Positions 15,986 through 24,566 of a stretch of DNA of 64,000 nucleotides are shown one piece after another (the stretch's first letter is position 1; each line of letters starts with the position of its first letter). Source of the DNA: Dictyobacter aurantiacus (GTDB taxonomy: Bacteria > Chloroflexota > Ktedonobacteria > Ktedonobacterales > Ktedonobacteraceae); the NCBI RefSeq assembly GCF_003967515.1, contig NZ_BIFQ01000001.1, positions 5,580,001 to 5,644,000 of the forward strand, written 5' to 3'. The notes beneath the pieces are model-generated. The model saw nothing but the letters and a program-made list of their open reading frames with translations, was not told where the DNA came from and made no database searches. The translations under genes were made by a program, and so were the position numbers.

Positions 15986-17218
15986 TCATACATTATGTAT
16001 GTCATTGATACCTATGAGGAGCCAGGCGAGGCCGCTGCCGAGAAGGTAGAGGCCGCCGTTGGATAGTATGAGCCACGTTGCGCTGATATGGGCGAGGGCG
16101 ATGCTGGCTACGGCCATCCCTGTCACCTGGGCGAGGGACTGCATGGCACTGGAGGTTGCCAGAACGCGGCCGAGGACGCGATTGGGAATACGCTGCTGGA
16201 GCAGGGTCAGGACCCGGATTGTGACTCCGGCCGTCATGGCACCAAAGAGCAGGTTCGATAGCAGGACGGGCAGCAGCGCGTGGATGGTGGCGATAAGCAT
16301 GAGCGCGCATCCCCCACCGGCAAGGCAGACCGAGATAGATCTGGTCACCGCCACGCGTCCGCGCCTGCCGGGCGCTCGTCCCAGCAGGACGCTCATGATC
16401 CCTTCACCGATCGCCTGCGCGGTCAGCAGCCAGCCAAAGGCCAGGGGACCCGCTGAGAGTGTCGCGCGTACAAAGACCGGGATGATGATATTGAGCGTAC
16501 CAGCTGTGTAGGCAATGATTGATCCCAGGATGAACAGGCCGTGCGCAGGGCGCGTAGCAGTGAGGATCGCCTGCATCCTCTGACCCCTCTTCACGACTGC
16601 CTCAGTGATCTGAGGTGCGGCTGGCGACTCTTCTGACCTGGGATGATGCGCGGTGGACAGAAGGCAGATGCAACCAACCGAGAGGACGAAGGTGACGGCA
16701 TTGATCAGCACGATGCCGGCGGGCCCCCAGGTCAGCAGGAAGAGCGTGCTCAGGGAGGGCGCAATGATACGGACCGCGCAATCGCTCACCATGTAGAGCG
16801 CGTTCCCGGCCAGCAGCGTGGGCGGCTCGATAATCTGCGGCAGCAGCGCGCCGCGCGCCGACCAGAAAAAGGTGGCGATGGCCGACTGGACAAAGCCAAC
16901 AACGTAGATCGACCAGAGCGCGTGCGGCTGCGCGATGATGACGCCAAACAGCGCCAGAAAGAGCACGGCGCGAGCACCCTCGGCCACAAGCATGATGGCG
17001 CGGCGCGACCAGCGATCCACACAGATGCCCGCCAGGGGAGCGAACAGGATGCCAGGGACCGCCGAGGCGATCAGCACTGCGCCCGTCGCGGCGGCCGAGC
17101 CGGTCTGTTCATAGACCCAGAACGTGATGGCGATGAAGAAGACATAGTCACCCAGGATAGAGAAGGTGTGAGCGATCCACAGAAGACCAAAGTTGCGTTG
17201 GATAAGCAGGGTAAGCAC
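15986..17218 (-). CDS. MFS transporter (MFS_3, enterobactin/macrolide exporter-like)
   Basis: A 410-residue 12-helix permease. The start FGLLWIAHTFSILGDYVFFI and the first loop PLAGICVDRWSRRAIM (motif A: G-x-x-x-D-R-x-x-R-R) are typical of the MFS_3 group that includes EntS and macrolide-efflux permeases. GTG 17218 is preceded by AAAGGAG at seven bases. Neighbours give no substrate. The 17219-17360 stretch upstream contains a TATATTATAG sequence that could be its promoter. Confidence 0.9.
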   Translation of the reverse strand: MLTLLIQRNFGLLWIAHTFSILGDYVFFIAITFWVYEQTGSAAATGAVLIASAVPGILFAPLAGICVDRWSRRAIMLVAEGARAVLFLALFGVIIAQPHALWSIYVVGFVQSAIATFFWSARGALLPQIIEPPTLLAGNALYMVSDCAVRIIAPSLSTLFLLTWGPAGIVLINAVTFVLSVGCICLLSTAHHPRSEESPAAPQITEAVVKRGQRMQAILTATRPAHGLFILGSIIAYTAGTLNIIIPVFVRATLSAGPLAFGWLLTAQAIGEGIMSVLLGRAPGRRGRVAVTRSISVCLAGGGCALMLIATIHALLPVLLSNLLFGAMTAGVTIRVLTLLQQRIPNRVLGRVLATSSAMQSLAQVTGMAVASIALAHISATWLILSNGGLYLLGSGLAWLLIGINDIHNV

Positions 17219-17425
17219 AGGCTACTCCTTTAGCGAGCCCACCACAATATCAAGAAAACATGGCTTCAGCGCTCAAGGGAGAAAAACGGCGCGTGAATTA
17301 CCAGGAGGGGGATATGCAAGAGAACTGGTGGGCTATGTAGGAGTAATCTGACTACCTCGTATATTATAGCAGGGCTGGTCAAGGGGAAGATTTCAGGCGC
17401 ACGAAAATGGATGGGAAGTCTTGAC

Positions 17426-17488
17426 AGAAACCGGTTTCTATGGTACGTTTTTTGTGCAGAAATGGTTTTATGGATGTTTGAACCATTT
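17426..17488 (+). promoter_or_regulatory. LacI-type operator(s) upstream of the LacI gene
   Basis: AGAAACCGGTTTCT at 17426-17439 is a 14-bp perfect palindrome with central CCGG, the classical shape of LacI/GalR-family operators. TTGACA (17421-17426) overlaps its left edge, so binding would cover a -35 box. A second dyad, AAATGGTT at 17460-17467 with AACCATTT at 17481-17488, lies 20 bp downstream. The rest of the 17219-17627 gap has no gene, apart from a short family hairpin at 17547-17563. Confidence 0.7.
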
Positions 17489-17546
17489 TTGGCGAGCTGC
17501 GTTCGTGATGGGCGCGGATGCCGCGCAGTCATCGATGGGCAGAGAA

Positions 17547-17563
17547 GCGGCCGCGAGGGCCGC
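17547..17563 (+). repeat. Short dispersed hairpin
   Basis: GCGGCC-GCGAG-GGCCGC with tail ACGTACGG, between the operator and the LacI gene. Confidence 0.7.
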
Positions 17564-17627
17564 ACGTACGGAAATCAAAATTATGTAAAGGTGACCTCGA
17601 TGGAACGAGGCGAGGAGTGTTTGTGCT

Positions 17628-18752
17628 ATGCCAGGAGCGACGCCGGGAAGGTTGACGATCCAGGATATCGCGCGGCTGGCGGGTGTATCCAAGGCCACCG
17701 TATCGCGTGTCCTGAACCGCAATCCGTCCGTTGATCCAGCGCTGGCCGAGCGGGTGACAAAGGTGGTGCAGGAGCACAACTTTGTGCCCAACATTACCGC
17801 CACGGTACTGGCCGGTGGTCGTACGCAGCTGATTGGCGTGCTGGCCCCTCCCTTGAACTGGCCGGCGATGCCCGAGATCATGCGCGGCGTAGCCGAATAC
17901 CTCGAAGGCTCACCCTACGAAATCGTCCTCTACTGCATCGGCAGTCAGCGCAACCATGCCGATGTGCTCAACCGCATCCTGGCCATGCGCATGATCTCTG
18001 GCCTGCTGGCGATCTTCCCCGGTGGACTGGCGTCCCAACTGGCCACCCACTTCCAGCAGGGTCTGCCCCTGGTGATGATCGATGACCAGGAGGAGCCCGA
18101 TGGCATGCCCTGGGTCGGCATCGACAACGTGGGCAGCGCGTACGAGGCGACACGCCACCTGCTGGCGTGCGGGCATACGCGCATCGCGCATATCCAGGGG
18201 CCCACTAATTACCACTGCACACTTGAGCGCTACCAGGGCTATTGTCGGGCGCTGCGCGAGGCCGGGATCGAGCCCGATCCCGAACTGCTTTTGCAGGGCA
18301 ATTTCGAGCAGAGCGGTGGCCGCCACTGCGCCAGCATACTATTCGCGCGCGAGCGCGAGCGCTGGCCGAGCGCCATCTTTATCGGCAACGATGAGATGGC
18401 CTATGGCTTCCTGGAAGTCGCGCAGGAACTGGGCGTGAAGATTCCGGAGGACATCGCCGTCGTTGGCTTTGACGATTACGTTATCTCCGCTCACACCACT
18501 CCTCCGCTCACCACAGTGCGCCAGCCTTTCTCCGACATCGGTCGCACGGCGATCGAATTGCTCCTGACCATGATTGATCGTATGAACGAGAAGCAGCCGC
18601 CAACGGATGGGCGGCAGACCGCAGGAGGTGTTCCGACACAGGATTTTGTCGTTGATCCACCTTGTATTCAGCTTGCGACCACTCTGGTGCAGAGGGCATC
18701 GAGCCGTCTCGTGCTTCCTGCTGCGCGCAAGCAGCCTGGCGGCAACCTATAG
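17628..18752 (+). CDS. LacI-family transcriptional regulator
   Basis: A 374-residue regulator. Residues 9-55 are the HTH plus hinge helix: LTIQDIARLAGVSKATVSRV, followed by AERVTKVVQEHNFVPN. The remainder is the periplasmic-binding-protein-like effector domain (IGVLAPPLNWP..., VGIDNVGSAYEATRHLLACG, IFIGNDEMAYGF, VVGFDDY), which normally binds a sugar. The natural candidate target is the GH16 glucanase gene 590 bp downstream in the same direction, with a beta-glucan oligosaccharide as effector; this is inference from position. The C-terminal ~25 residues extend past the usual domain end. Confidence 0.93.
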   Translation: MPGATPGRLTIQDIARLAGVSKATVSRVLNRNPSVDPALAERVTKVVQEHNFVPNITATVLAGGRTQLIGVLAPPLNWPAMPEIMRGVAEYLEGSPYEIVLYCIGSQRNHADVLNRILAMRMISGLLAIFPGGLASQLATHFQQGLPLVMIDDQEEPDGMPWVGIDNVGSAYEATRHLLACGHTRIAHIQGPTNYHCTLERYQGYCRALREAGIEPDPELLLQGNFEQSGGRHCASILFARERERWPSAIFIGNDEMAYGFLEVAQELGVKIPEDIAVVGFDDYVISAHTTPPLTTVRQPFSDIGRTAIELLLTMIDRMNEKQPPTDGRQTAGGVPTQDFVVDPPCIQLATTLVQRASSRLVLPAARKQPGGNL

Positions 18753-18783
18753 TATTTTTTTGTGTAGGTCTTGCTCTTCTCGC

Positions 18784-19142
18784 TTGGGGGGGACGTGGGC
18801 GTCCCCGCACGCGCGTCCGCTACGCGGCCGCGTTGAATTTATATGTTGGTGGTGCGGGGGCGCATCCGCGCCCCCGCACCACCAACATATAAATGACATT
18901 GAGCGTCGCAGGTTTAGCGTATGGGTGTGGTAGAGACACAAATGCGCACGCGCACCACCAACATATAAATGACATTGAGCGTCGCAGGTTTAGCGTATGG
19001 GTGTGGTAGAGACACAAATGCGCACGCGCACCACCAACGTATAAATGACATTGAGCGTCGCAGGTTTAGCGTATGGGTGTGGTAGAGACACAAATGCGCA
19101 CGCGCACCACCAACATATAAATGACATTGAGCGTCGCAGGTG
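18784..19142 (+). repeat. Core-plus-hairpin repeat with 76-bp tandem array, locus B
   Basis: The GC-rich core (GGGGACGTGGGCGTCCCCGC, then GCGTCCGCTACGCGGCCGCG) runs to 18835. A hairpin follows with 27-nt arms (18837-18863, 18868-18894) and loop ATCC. From 18877 the right arm plus flank repeats head to tail with a 76-bp period (starts 18877, 18953, 19029, 19105); the fourth copy stops at about 19142, shortly after the arm. Copies are nearly identical (one A/G change in the third). Frames through the array are not genes. It separates LacI from GH16. Confidence 0.95.
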
Positions 19143-19342
19143 CAAATGTAGGTTTTTTCCAGGCAAGCGAGCATGTCGGGGGCATGATCAAGTGGCGAGC
19201 TCCAGGCCAGGGGCGAGCACAGCACCTATGGGATGAGGTATGCGGGTGTATTTGATATACCAACAGGCTCTCTTGTTGTCCTGAAGTGTTGATAAGAATG
19301 GGCGCTACCGAGAAGATGGTAGTTGCCTGAAAGGAGTGATCG

Positions 19343-20614
19343 ATGGGGATCTTTTCACGGCGGGGGCCGTTTAGCGGTTCTCCGCAGCAGCGGCGCAGGG
19401 GGCGCATTGCCTTGCTGGCTACCGTATTTGTGGTTGCTATGCTGGGGATGGCGGCCGTGAGCCTGACGCCGTCGAGCGGCATGCCACAGGCCAGGGCCGC
19501 CTCCTGGAATCTCACCTGGAGCGATGACTTCAATGGTGCTGCCGGCACCGGCGTCAATACCGCCAACTGGAAATACGATACCGGCACCGGTTGGGGGACG
19601 GGCGAGATCGAGACCATGAGCAGCAGTACCAACAATGTGTATCAGGATGGCAATGGACACCTGGTGATCAAGCCGCTGCGCGATGGCAGCGGAAACTGGA
19701 CCTCCGGGCGCATCGAGACGCAACTCTCCAACTTTGCTGCCCCCGTTGGAGGCGAGGTCGCCTTTGAGTCCTCGATCCAACTGCCCAACGTCACGGGCGC
19801 GGCGGCTCAGGGCTACTGGCCGGCCTTCTGGTCGCTGGGGGCGCCCTTCCGCACTGGCGGCACCTGGCCGAGCGTTGGTGAGGTTGACTTCATGGAGAGC
19901 ATCAATGGCACCAACATGGAGTACGGCACGCTGCACTGCGGCGTCGATCCCGGCGGTCCCTGTAACGAGACTACTGGACGCGGTGGCAGCACACCGTGTA
20001 CGCCCACGACCTGCCAGGCCGCCTTCCACACGTATCGCACCGAGATCGATCGCCGCAGCTCGCCCGAGCAGGTACGCTGGTACCTGGACGGAGTAGAGTT
20101 CTGGCACGTCAACTCCAATGATCCGGGCATGGACCCCACCACCTGGGCCAACGCCATCGATCACGGCTTCTTCATCATCTACGACGTCGCCATGGGTGGC
20201 GGCTGGCCTGGCAATCCCACGGCCTCCACGCAGTCCGGCGTCCCCATGGTAGTTGACTACACGCGTGTCTACACGCTCAGCGGCGGCACGCCGACGCCAA
20301 CGCCGACGGCGACCGCCACACCTACCTCGGGCTGCACCTCCGGCGTCTTCGCACAGGGGGTCGTCAACAGCGGGTCTAGCTCGGCGCGGCCCTGGTTCCA
20401 GCCCTGCGGCTGGACGGCTGGCTATGTCATCCTGCACTACATCGTCCCCGGCCAGGTGCAGCAGAACGTCCAGATGTCGTATAACAGCAGCGCCGGACGC
20501 TGGGAGTATACCGTCAACGGTCTGAACTCGGGCCAGACGCTGCAATACTCGTTCACCTACCAGAAGGCGGGTCTGCAATACGACACCAGCTGGTATACGT
20601 GGACGCACCCATAG
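19343..20614 (+). CDS. Secreted GH16 endo-beta-1,3(4)-glucanase with C-terminal glucan-binding-like module
   Basis: A 423-residue exported enzyme. Residues 1-52 are a signal peptide (basic start, hydrophobic 21-40, cleavage after ARA). Residues 55-310 are the GH16 jelly-roll: WSDDFNG start, GEIETM, WPAFWSLG and the catalytic motif GEVDFMES (about 178-185, nucleophile and acid-base Glu). A Thr/Pro linker (PTPTPTATATPT) leads to a last domain of about 95 residues (VILHYIVPGQVQQNVQM, FTYQKAGLQYDTSWYTW) that resembles CBM56, a beta-1,3-glucan binder. It should cut laminarin or fungal glucan outside the cell. AAAGGAG precedes ATG 19343. The upstream LacI gene may control it. Confidence 0.93.
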   Translation: MGIFSRRGPFSGSPQQRRRGRIALLATVFVVAMLGMAAVSLTPSSGMPQARAASWNLTWSDDFNGAAGTGVNTANWKYDTGTGWGTGEIETMSSSTNNVYQDGNGHLVIKPLRDGSGNWTSGRIETQLSNFAAPVGGEVAFESSIQLPNVTGAAAQGYWPAFWSLGAPFRTGGTWPSVGEVDFMESINGTNMEYGTLHCGVDPGGPCNETTGRGGSTPCTPTTCQAAFHTYRTEIDRRSSPEQVRWYLDGVEFWHVNSNDPGMDPTTWANAIDHGFFIIYDVAMGGGWPGNPTASTQSGVPMVVDYTRVYTLSGGTPTPTPTATATPTSGCTSGVFAQGVVNSGSSSARPWFQPCGWTAGYVILHYIVPGQVQQNVQMSYNSSAGRWEYTVNGLNSGQTLQYSFTYQKAGLQYDTSWYTWTHP

Positions 20615-20642
20615 CGTAGCGATTCCAGCGGCGGACAAGAAA

Positions 20643-20666
20643 TCGGACGTGAGGTCCGAACATATG
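20643..20666 (+). repeat. Short dispersed hairpin
   Basis: TCGGAC-GTGAG-GTCCGA with tail ACATATGG, just after the GH16 gene. Confidence 0.75.
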
Positions 20667-20898
20667 GAAGCGGCGGGGGACCACATGCTCCCTCGCCGTT
20701 GTGTTATCTATGCGTAGGGGGATGTTGCTGTGGAGCGATATGTTGCCCGGCACAGACCGAGCGTAAGACAGCGCAAGGGGAGGGAAGCTATTGCTTCATT
20801 CACGTAATCTCTGATATTATCCTCGAGGATCTAATTCAAACATTGATTGCTGACCTGGTGATCGTGGATGAGTGCTATCAAAAGAAGAGGTGTCGTTA

Positions 20899-21912
20899 AT
20901 GGAGACGCCAACGCAAACCGCTCTGGCGCTGGCCGCTCAGGCGGGCGATCAGAAGGCATTCGAGACTCTGGTGGGCGCGTATCAGCGTGAGCTGCTCGTG
21001 CATTGTTATCGCATGCTTGGCTCCTTCCATGACGCCGAAGACCTCGTACAAGAAACCCTGCTGCGCGCCTGGGAGAAACACACGACTCTCTCCAATCCGC
21101 AAGCATACCGAAGCTGGCTGTATCGTATCGCTACCAATCTCTGCCTGGATAGACTCAGGAGCGCCTCTCGACGATCCTTGCCACCAGACACCCATCCAAT
21201 GAGCAACCCTGGTGATCCTGTACCGCCACGGCTGCGAGAGCCCATCTGGCTGGAGCCATTCCCCGATGATGTGCTCGCGGATCAGCGTAGCGATCCGCAA
21301 GACTGTGCGGAGCGCCACGAACAGACCACCCTGGCTTTCCTGATTGCGCTGCAGCACTTAACGCCGACGCAGAGGGCTGTGCTGCTCTTGCGCGAGGTGC
21401 TCTCCTGGGAAGCCCGCGAAGTAGCCGAATGGCTCGACATCTCGGTTCCTGCCGTCAATTCAGCCTTGCAAAGGGCCCGACGCGCCATGCGGCAAGGCGA
21501 CGTAGCAAGCCAGGCCCCGATGGCTCCGCCGAGTCTTCGCGTGCAGGAACTCCTTGAGCGCTATGTCGCGCTGTGGGAGCAAGCGGATATCCCTGGCTTC
21601 GTGGCACTGCTGCGAGAGGACGCCTGGTTCACTATGCCGCCGCGTCCCGCCTGGTTCCAGGGACGAACTGCCATCGCCAGCGTGCTCGCCACCTCCATTT
21701 TCACACCTGGCAGGCAACGACGCCTGCTACCTACGCACGCCAATGGGTGTCCAGCTTTCGCGTACTACCAGCGGGAGGCCGGGGAGCAGACCTTTAAACT
21801 GATTGGGCTCGTGGTTCTGGAGGTGGATGGCGAACAGATTGTCAGCCTCGTCGCGTTTCTGGATGTTTCTAGCCTCGCGCCATTTGCGCTTCCGCCCTTC
21901 CTCACTGAATGA
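20899..21912 (+). CDS. ECF-type sigma-70 factor with SnoaL-like C-terminal domain
   Basis: A 338-residue sigma factor of the SigX5/ECF56-like kind (TIGR02960-like). Region 2 covers about residues 10-80 (YRMLGSFHDAEDLVQETLLR, the -10-recognition block), region 4 about 140-195 (LTPTQRAVLLLREVLSWEAR, then VPAVNSALQRARRA). From about 210 to the end is a SnoaL/NTF2-like domain (LLERYVALWEQADIPGFVAL, then TMPPRPAWFQG), which in such factors substitutes for an anti-sigma factor. No anti-sigma gene is adjacent, in agreement. ATG 20899 after GAAGAGG is preferred to GTG 20872. Regulon unknown. Confidence 0.93.
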   Translation: METPTQTALALAAQAGDQKAFETLVGAYQRELLVHCYRMLGSFHDAEDLVQETLLRAWEKHTTLSNPQAYRSWLYRIATNLCLDRLRSASRRSLPPDTHPMSNPGDPVPPRLREPIWLEPFPDDVLADQRSDPQDCAERHEQTTLAFLIALQHLTPTQRAVLLLREVLSWEAREVAEWLDISVPAVNSALQRARRAMRQGDVASQAPMAPPSLRVQELLERYVALWEQADIPGFVALLREDAWFTMPPRPAWFQGRTAIASVLATSIFTPGRQRRLLPTHANGCPAFAYYQREAGEQTFKLIGLVVLEVDGEQIVSLVAFLDVSSLAPFALPPFLTE

Positions 21913-21925
21913 GGACATAGAACGG

Positions 21926-21964
21926 AGGAGCACTCCCTACGTTGTCAGTGTAGGGAGTGCTCCT
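21926..21964. terminator. Terminator between sigma factor and DHFR-like genes
   Basis: AGGAGCACTCCCTAC (21926-21940) pairs exactly with 21950-21964. It lies between convergent genes ending at 21912 and 22003. Confidence 0.8.
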
Positions 21965-22002
21965 GCTGGAGAAAAGGTTGCCAGGCGCGAACCGGCATCC
22001 CA

Positions 22003-22542
22003 TCAGGACCGAGGTTCATAAGTGATCTTCACAATGCCATTTGAGAAGCTCTTTGCCGCAACGAACCTCAGTGCGGTGTTTTCGCCCTCGCGGAAGAACG
22101 GCCTCCCCTGCCCCGCCACGAACGGATAGATTGAAAGATCGAGTACGTCGACTAAGTGATGCTTGAGCAACGTCTCTGCGAGAAGACCATGACCATAGAG
22201 GAGAAGATCCCGCCCTTCCTGCTGCTTGAGCCTGGTCACTTCAGCCACCACATCGCCTCGCACGATGGTTGTATTGTTCCATGCGGCTTGTTCCAGCGTT
22301 GACGAGAACACATACTTGGGCATAGCATTGATCCTCTCGGCCCACGGGTCGGTACGCCTTGTCCAAATTTTAGCGAAGTCCTCGTAGGTGGTTCGGCCCA
22401 TTAACAGTATGTCGCACGCCAGGGCCTGGCTCAATCCATCCTGCATATACGCATCATCGCGATATTCAGCGAAGCCCGCCGTGGCTGCTCCCGCGAAAAC
22501 GCCGTCTACTGAGACCAGGGTATATTCAATAATTTTTCGCAT
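22003..22542 (-). CDS. Dihydrofolate-reductase-like protein (RibD C-terminal family)
   Basis: About 180 residues of the RibD_C/DHFR fold: N-terminal strand YTLVSVDGVF, the nucleotide loop LLMGRTTYEDF, the strand PKYVFSSTL, and LLLYGHGLLAETLLKHHLVD, all standard for the small NADPH-dependent reductases of this group. True folate activity is doubtful; many relatives are uncharacterised. ATG 22542 follows GGGAAAGGA; the ORF extension to 22578 is not needed. Same direction as, but separated from, the esterase gene. Confidence 0.9.
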   Translation of the reverse strand: MRKIIEYTLVSVDGVFAGAATAGFAEYRDDAYMQDGLSQALACDILLMGRTTYEDFAKIWTRRTDPWAERINAMPKYVFSSTLEQAAWNNTTIVRGDVVAEVTRLKQQEGRDLLLYGHGLLAETLLKHHLVDVLDLSIYPFVAGQGRPFFREGENTALRFVAAKSFSNGIVKITYEPRS

Positions 22543-22662
22543 GATATGGTATCCTTTCCCATTCACCTTGATATGCAAGAGAAACGATTTCCTTTGCGCT
22601 CATAAGACGGCAAATTGCGCCCAAACTCATCGCAAACGAACAAGATCAGAATGAAAAAAGCA

Positions 22663-23985
22663 TCATGAGTCCCTTTCGAGGAGCGGTGGGCCACCCCGGC
22701 TGTAGGTTGTGGCATCGAGGACGGCCAGCCAGTCAAACTCGGCGAGGCTGTCAGAAGTGAGTGTGAAGTAGCCGGGGTGCTTCGTGCTGCCGGAGCGGGT
22801 GGGGAGCGCGGCTATCTCCGAGGCTGGCAGTCCCTGACCACGATGCGTTGGGATCAGGCGCGCCGGTCCCGGTGCGGCTGTCAGTAGGCTTTCAAGCGTG
22901 CCGGTTTCGGGCTGGCCGATGCCGGTGGCTTCAGAGACACCCACTGCTGAACCAATAACGACATAGCGCGGGCCGAACATCGCGTTGAGCTGCGCCCCTG
23001 CCGGCCACCACTCATAGAGGTCCGCGCCGAATTGCATCCGGGCCTTGCCACGTCCCAGGTGCGCGTTCTGTGCGAAGGCCAGCACTTTTCCCCGCTCACG
23101 CTCCTGGGCCACGATGTAGGCAAGGTTATCCGCCATCATCGCGTCACGGATGCCGAGCAGCCTGGCGATCCGTTCGTCTGACGTGCGCGCCAGTTCAGCA
23201 TGGTAGTTCAGCAATTGCCGCGCCTCCGAGGTAAACTGCAAGGCTTCTCGGTAGCGGTCAGGACCACTCCGCGCCCCCAGTTCCGGACGGCGGATGAGCA
23301 GTTCTGAAATGAGGTCCTCCGTCTCGATGCGCAGCGCCGCTGCCTCTGGCGACAGACCAATCGACTGAGCAGGGTCTATCAGGGCGTAGGGATTCTGCCA
23401 GGCGGCGTCCTGGCCGAGCAGCGGCTCGATGCGGCTTCGATACCGCTGCCCGCTGGCCTTGTCGATCGAGGAGAGGTAGTCGAGTGCGACGCGCAGCACC
23501 TGTCGCGGACTATCGGCACCGTCTATGTTATCGGTTGGACTATCGAAGCCGTAGAAGCGGAGTTTGACAGCGTGTGCTGGATCGGCATTGTACTGGCGCA
23601 TCCACTCTACCAGCTCCTGGTTCTCCTCAAGTTTGCCAAAGTTGTGGCTAAAACCGCGCTGCTGTACCTCCTCATAGGAAGCGGGGCCGCGACCGGAGAT
23701 GTATTCGTTGACGAGGCATCCCTGGGGAAAGCTGCTCTCAAGAGCGATGGAGCTGTAGCCATGGGCCTGCACCAGGTACTGGAAGAGCCGGTTGCGTAAG
23801 GTGAGAAAACCAGCGCCGCCGTGAAATGCTTCTCCCAGGCCAAGCAGCTCTACCTGCTCACCAGGTGAAGCCATCATCTGATCAATGGCGGTGGCAAAAG
23901 ATTGCGGATCATCGAGAGAGAACGCACAGGTCTCGCGGGCAATCCAGTCGTCGAGTGTTGCATAGGTTGGGATGGCATGAGTCAT
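22663..23985 (-). CDS. Erythromycin-esterase family protein (cytosolic)
   Basis: A 440-residue protein of the EreA/EreB-like family. The catalytic region GLGEAFHGGAGFLTLRNRLF corresponds to the family's G-E-x-x-H-G motif (about 49-70), and the LRFYGFDSP segment and AFAQNAHLGRGKAR (about 320) supply further conserved His residues. EreA/EreB open the macrolide lactone by water; many homologues act on unknown esters. No signal peptide. GGAGG precedes ATG 23985. Compare the exported paralogue at 40176-41801. Macrolide resistance is not established. Confidence 0.88.
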   Translation of the reverse strand: MTHAIPTYATLDDWIARETCAFSLDDPQSFATAIDQMMASPGEQVELLGLGEAFHGGAGFLTLRNRLFQYLVQAHGYSSIALESSFPQGCLVNEYISGRGPASYEEVQQRGFSHNFGKLEENQELVEWMRQYNADPAHAVKLRFYGFDSPTDNIDGADSPRQVLRVALDYLSSIDKASGQRYRSRIEPLLGQDAAWQNPYALIDPAQSIGLSPEAAALRIETEDLISELLIRRPELGARSGPDRYREALQFTSEARQLLNYHAELARTSDERIARLLGIRDAMMADNLAYIVAQERERGKVLAFAQNAHLGRGKARMQFGADLYEWWPAGAQLNAMFGPRYVVIGSAVGVSEATGIGQPETGTLESLLTAAPGPARLIPTHRGQGLPASEIAALPTRSGSTKHPGYFTLTSDSLAEFDWLAVLDATTYSRGGPPLLERDS

Positions 23986-24287
23986 GGTTCGACCTCCATT
24001 CTATTCGTGTGCGCATGGATAGGCATCCACTTCTGCGCTCTCCAGCTTCTTGCTGGAGCATACCTCTACTCTAGAACACAGATGCAAGAGTGGAGCGTTG
24101 AGATGGGTTCTCGCTCAATACTGGTGTGCCATCTGTAGATGGGATGAGCCAGTTTATGCATGATAGAGGATGCGAGGGGAAAGCTTCGAGGTCTTCACTC
24201 TCGTGTAGAGGGTTTTACATGACTCTTTGTCTTTTATATCTGTTTTTTTAAGATGGGTCTTTTTAGGGTGGGTCTTATTTTTGTTAC

Positions 24288-24553
24288 TGTGGGGGAAGGT
24301 GGGCGCCCCCACACGCGCGTCCGCTGCGCGGCCGCGTTGTTTTTTTTAATTGGTACATCGGGGGCGCATCCGCGCCCCCGATGTACCAATTAAATGGAGT
24401 GGTGAGTCAGCGATGTACCAATTAAATGGGGTGGTGAGCCAGCGATGTACCAATTTACTGGAGTGGTGAGTCAGCGATGTCCCAGTTTACTGGAGTGGTG
24501 AGCCAGCGATGTCCCAGTTTACTGGGGTGGTGAGCTAGCGATGTCCCAGTTTA
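24288..24553 (+). repeat. Core-plus-hairpin repeat with 32-bp tandem array, locus C
   Basis: Core: GTGGGGGAAGGTGGGCGCCC, then CACACGCGCGTCCGCTGCGC. The hairpin has 22-nt arms (24346-24367, 24372-24393) and the same ATCC loop as locus B, with different outer arm sequence. From 24380 the right arm plus flank repeats with a strict 32-bp period (24380, 24412, 24444, 24476, 24508, 24540), five full copies and a partial one ending at 24553. The array shows a step change from ATGTACCAATT to ATGTCCCAGTT part way. The end is 14 bp from the stop of the next gene. The 23986-24287 stretch is only esterase upstream sequence. Confidence 0.95.
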
Positions 24554-24566
24554 AAGCGGAGCTGGG

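Noticed and set aside
18820..19225. Open frames with repeated peptide blocks across the 76-bp array
   Set aside because: They exist only because the DNA repeats; they have no ribosome sites and the peptide periodicity mirrors the DNA period.
19355..20686. 443-codon minus-strand ORF
   Set aside because: It is antisense to the complete GH16 gene, with an Arg/Gly/Ala-rich composition typical of a frame shadow in GC-rich DNA.
22663..23985. Macrolide-resistance gene
   Set aside because: Family membership is clear but many homologues do not act on macrolides, so no resistance is claimed.
24380..24553. CRISPR-like look of regularly spaced 32-bp units
   Set aside because: There are no unique spacers; the whole unit is repeated head to tail and derives from the adjacent hairpin arm. 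No cas genes are near.
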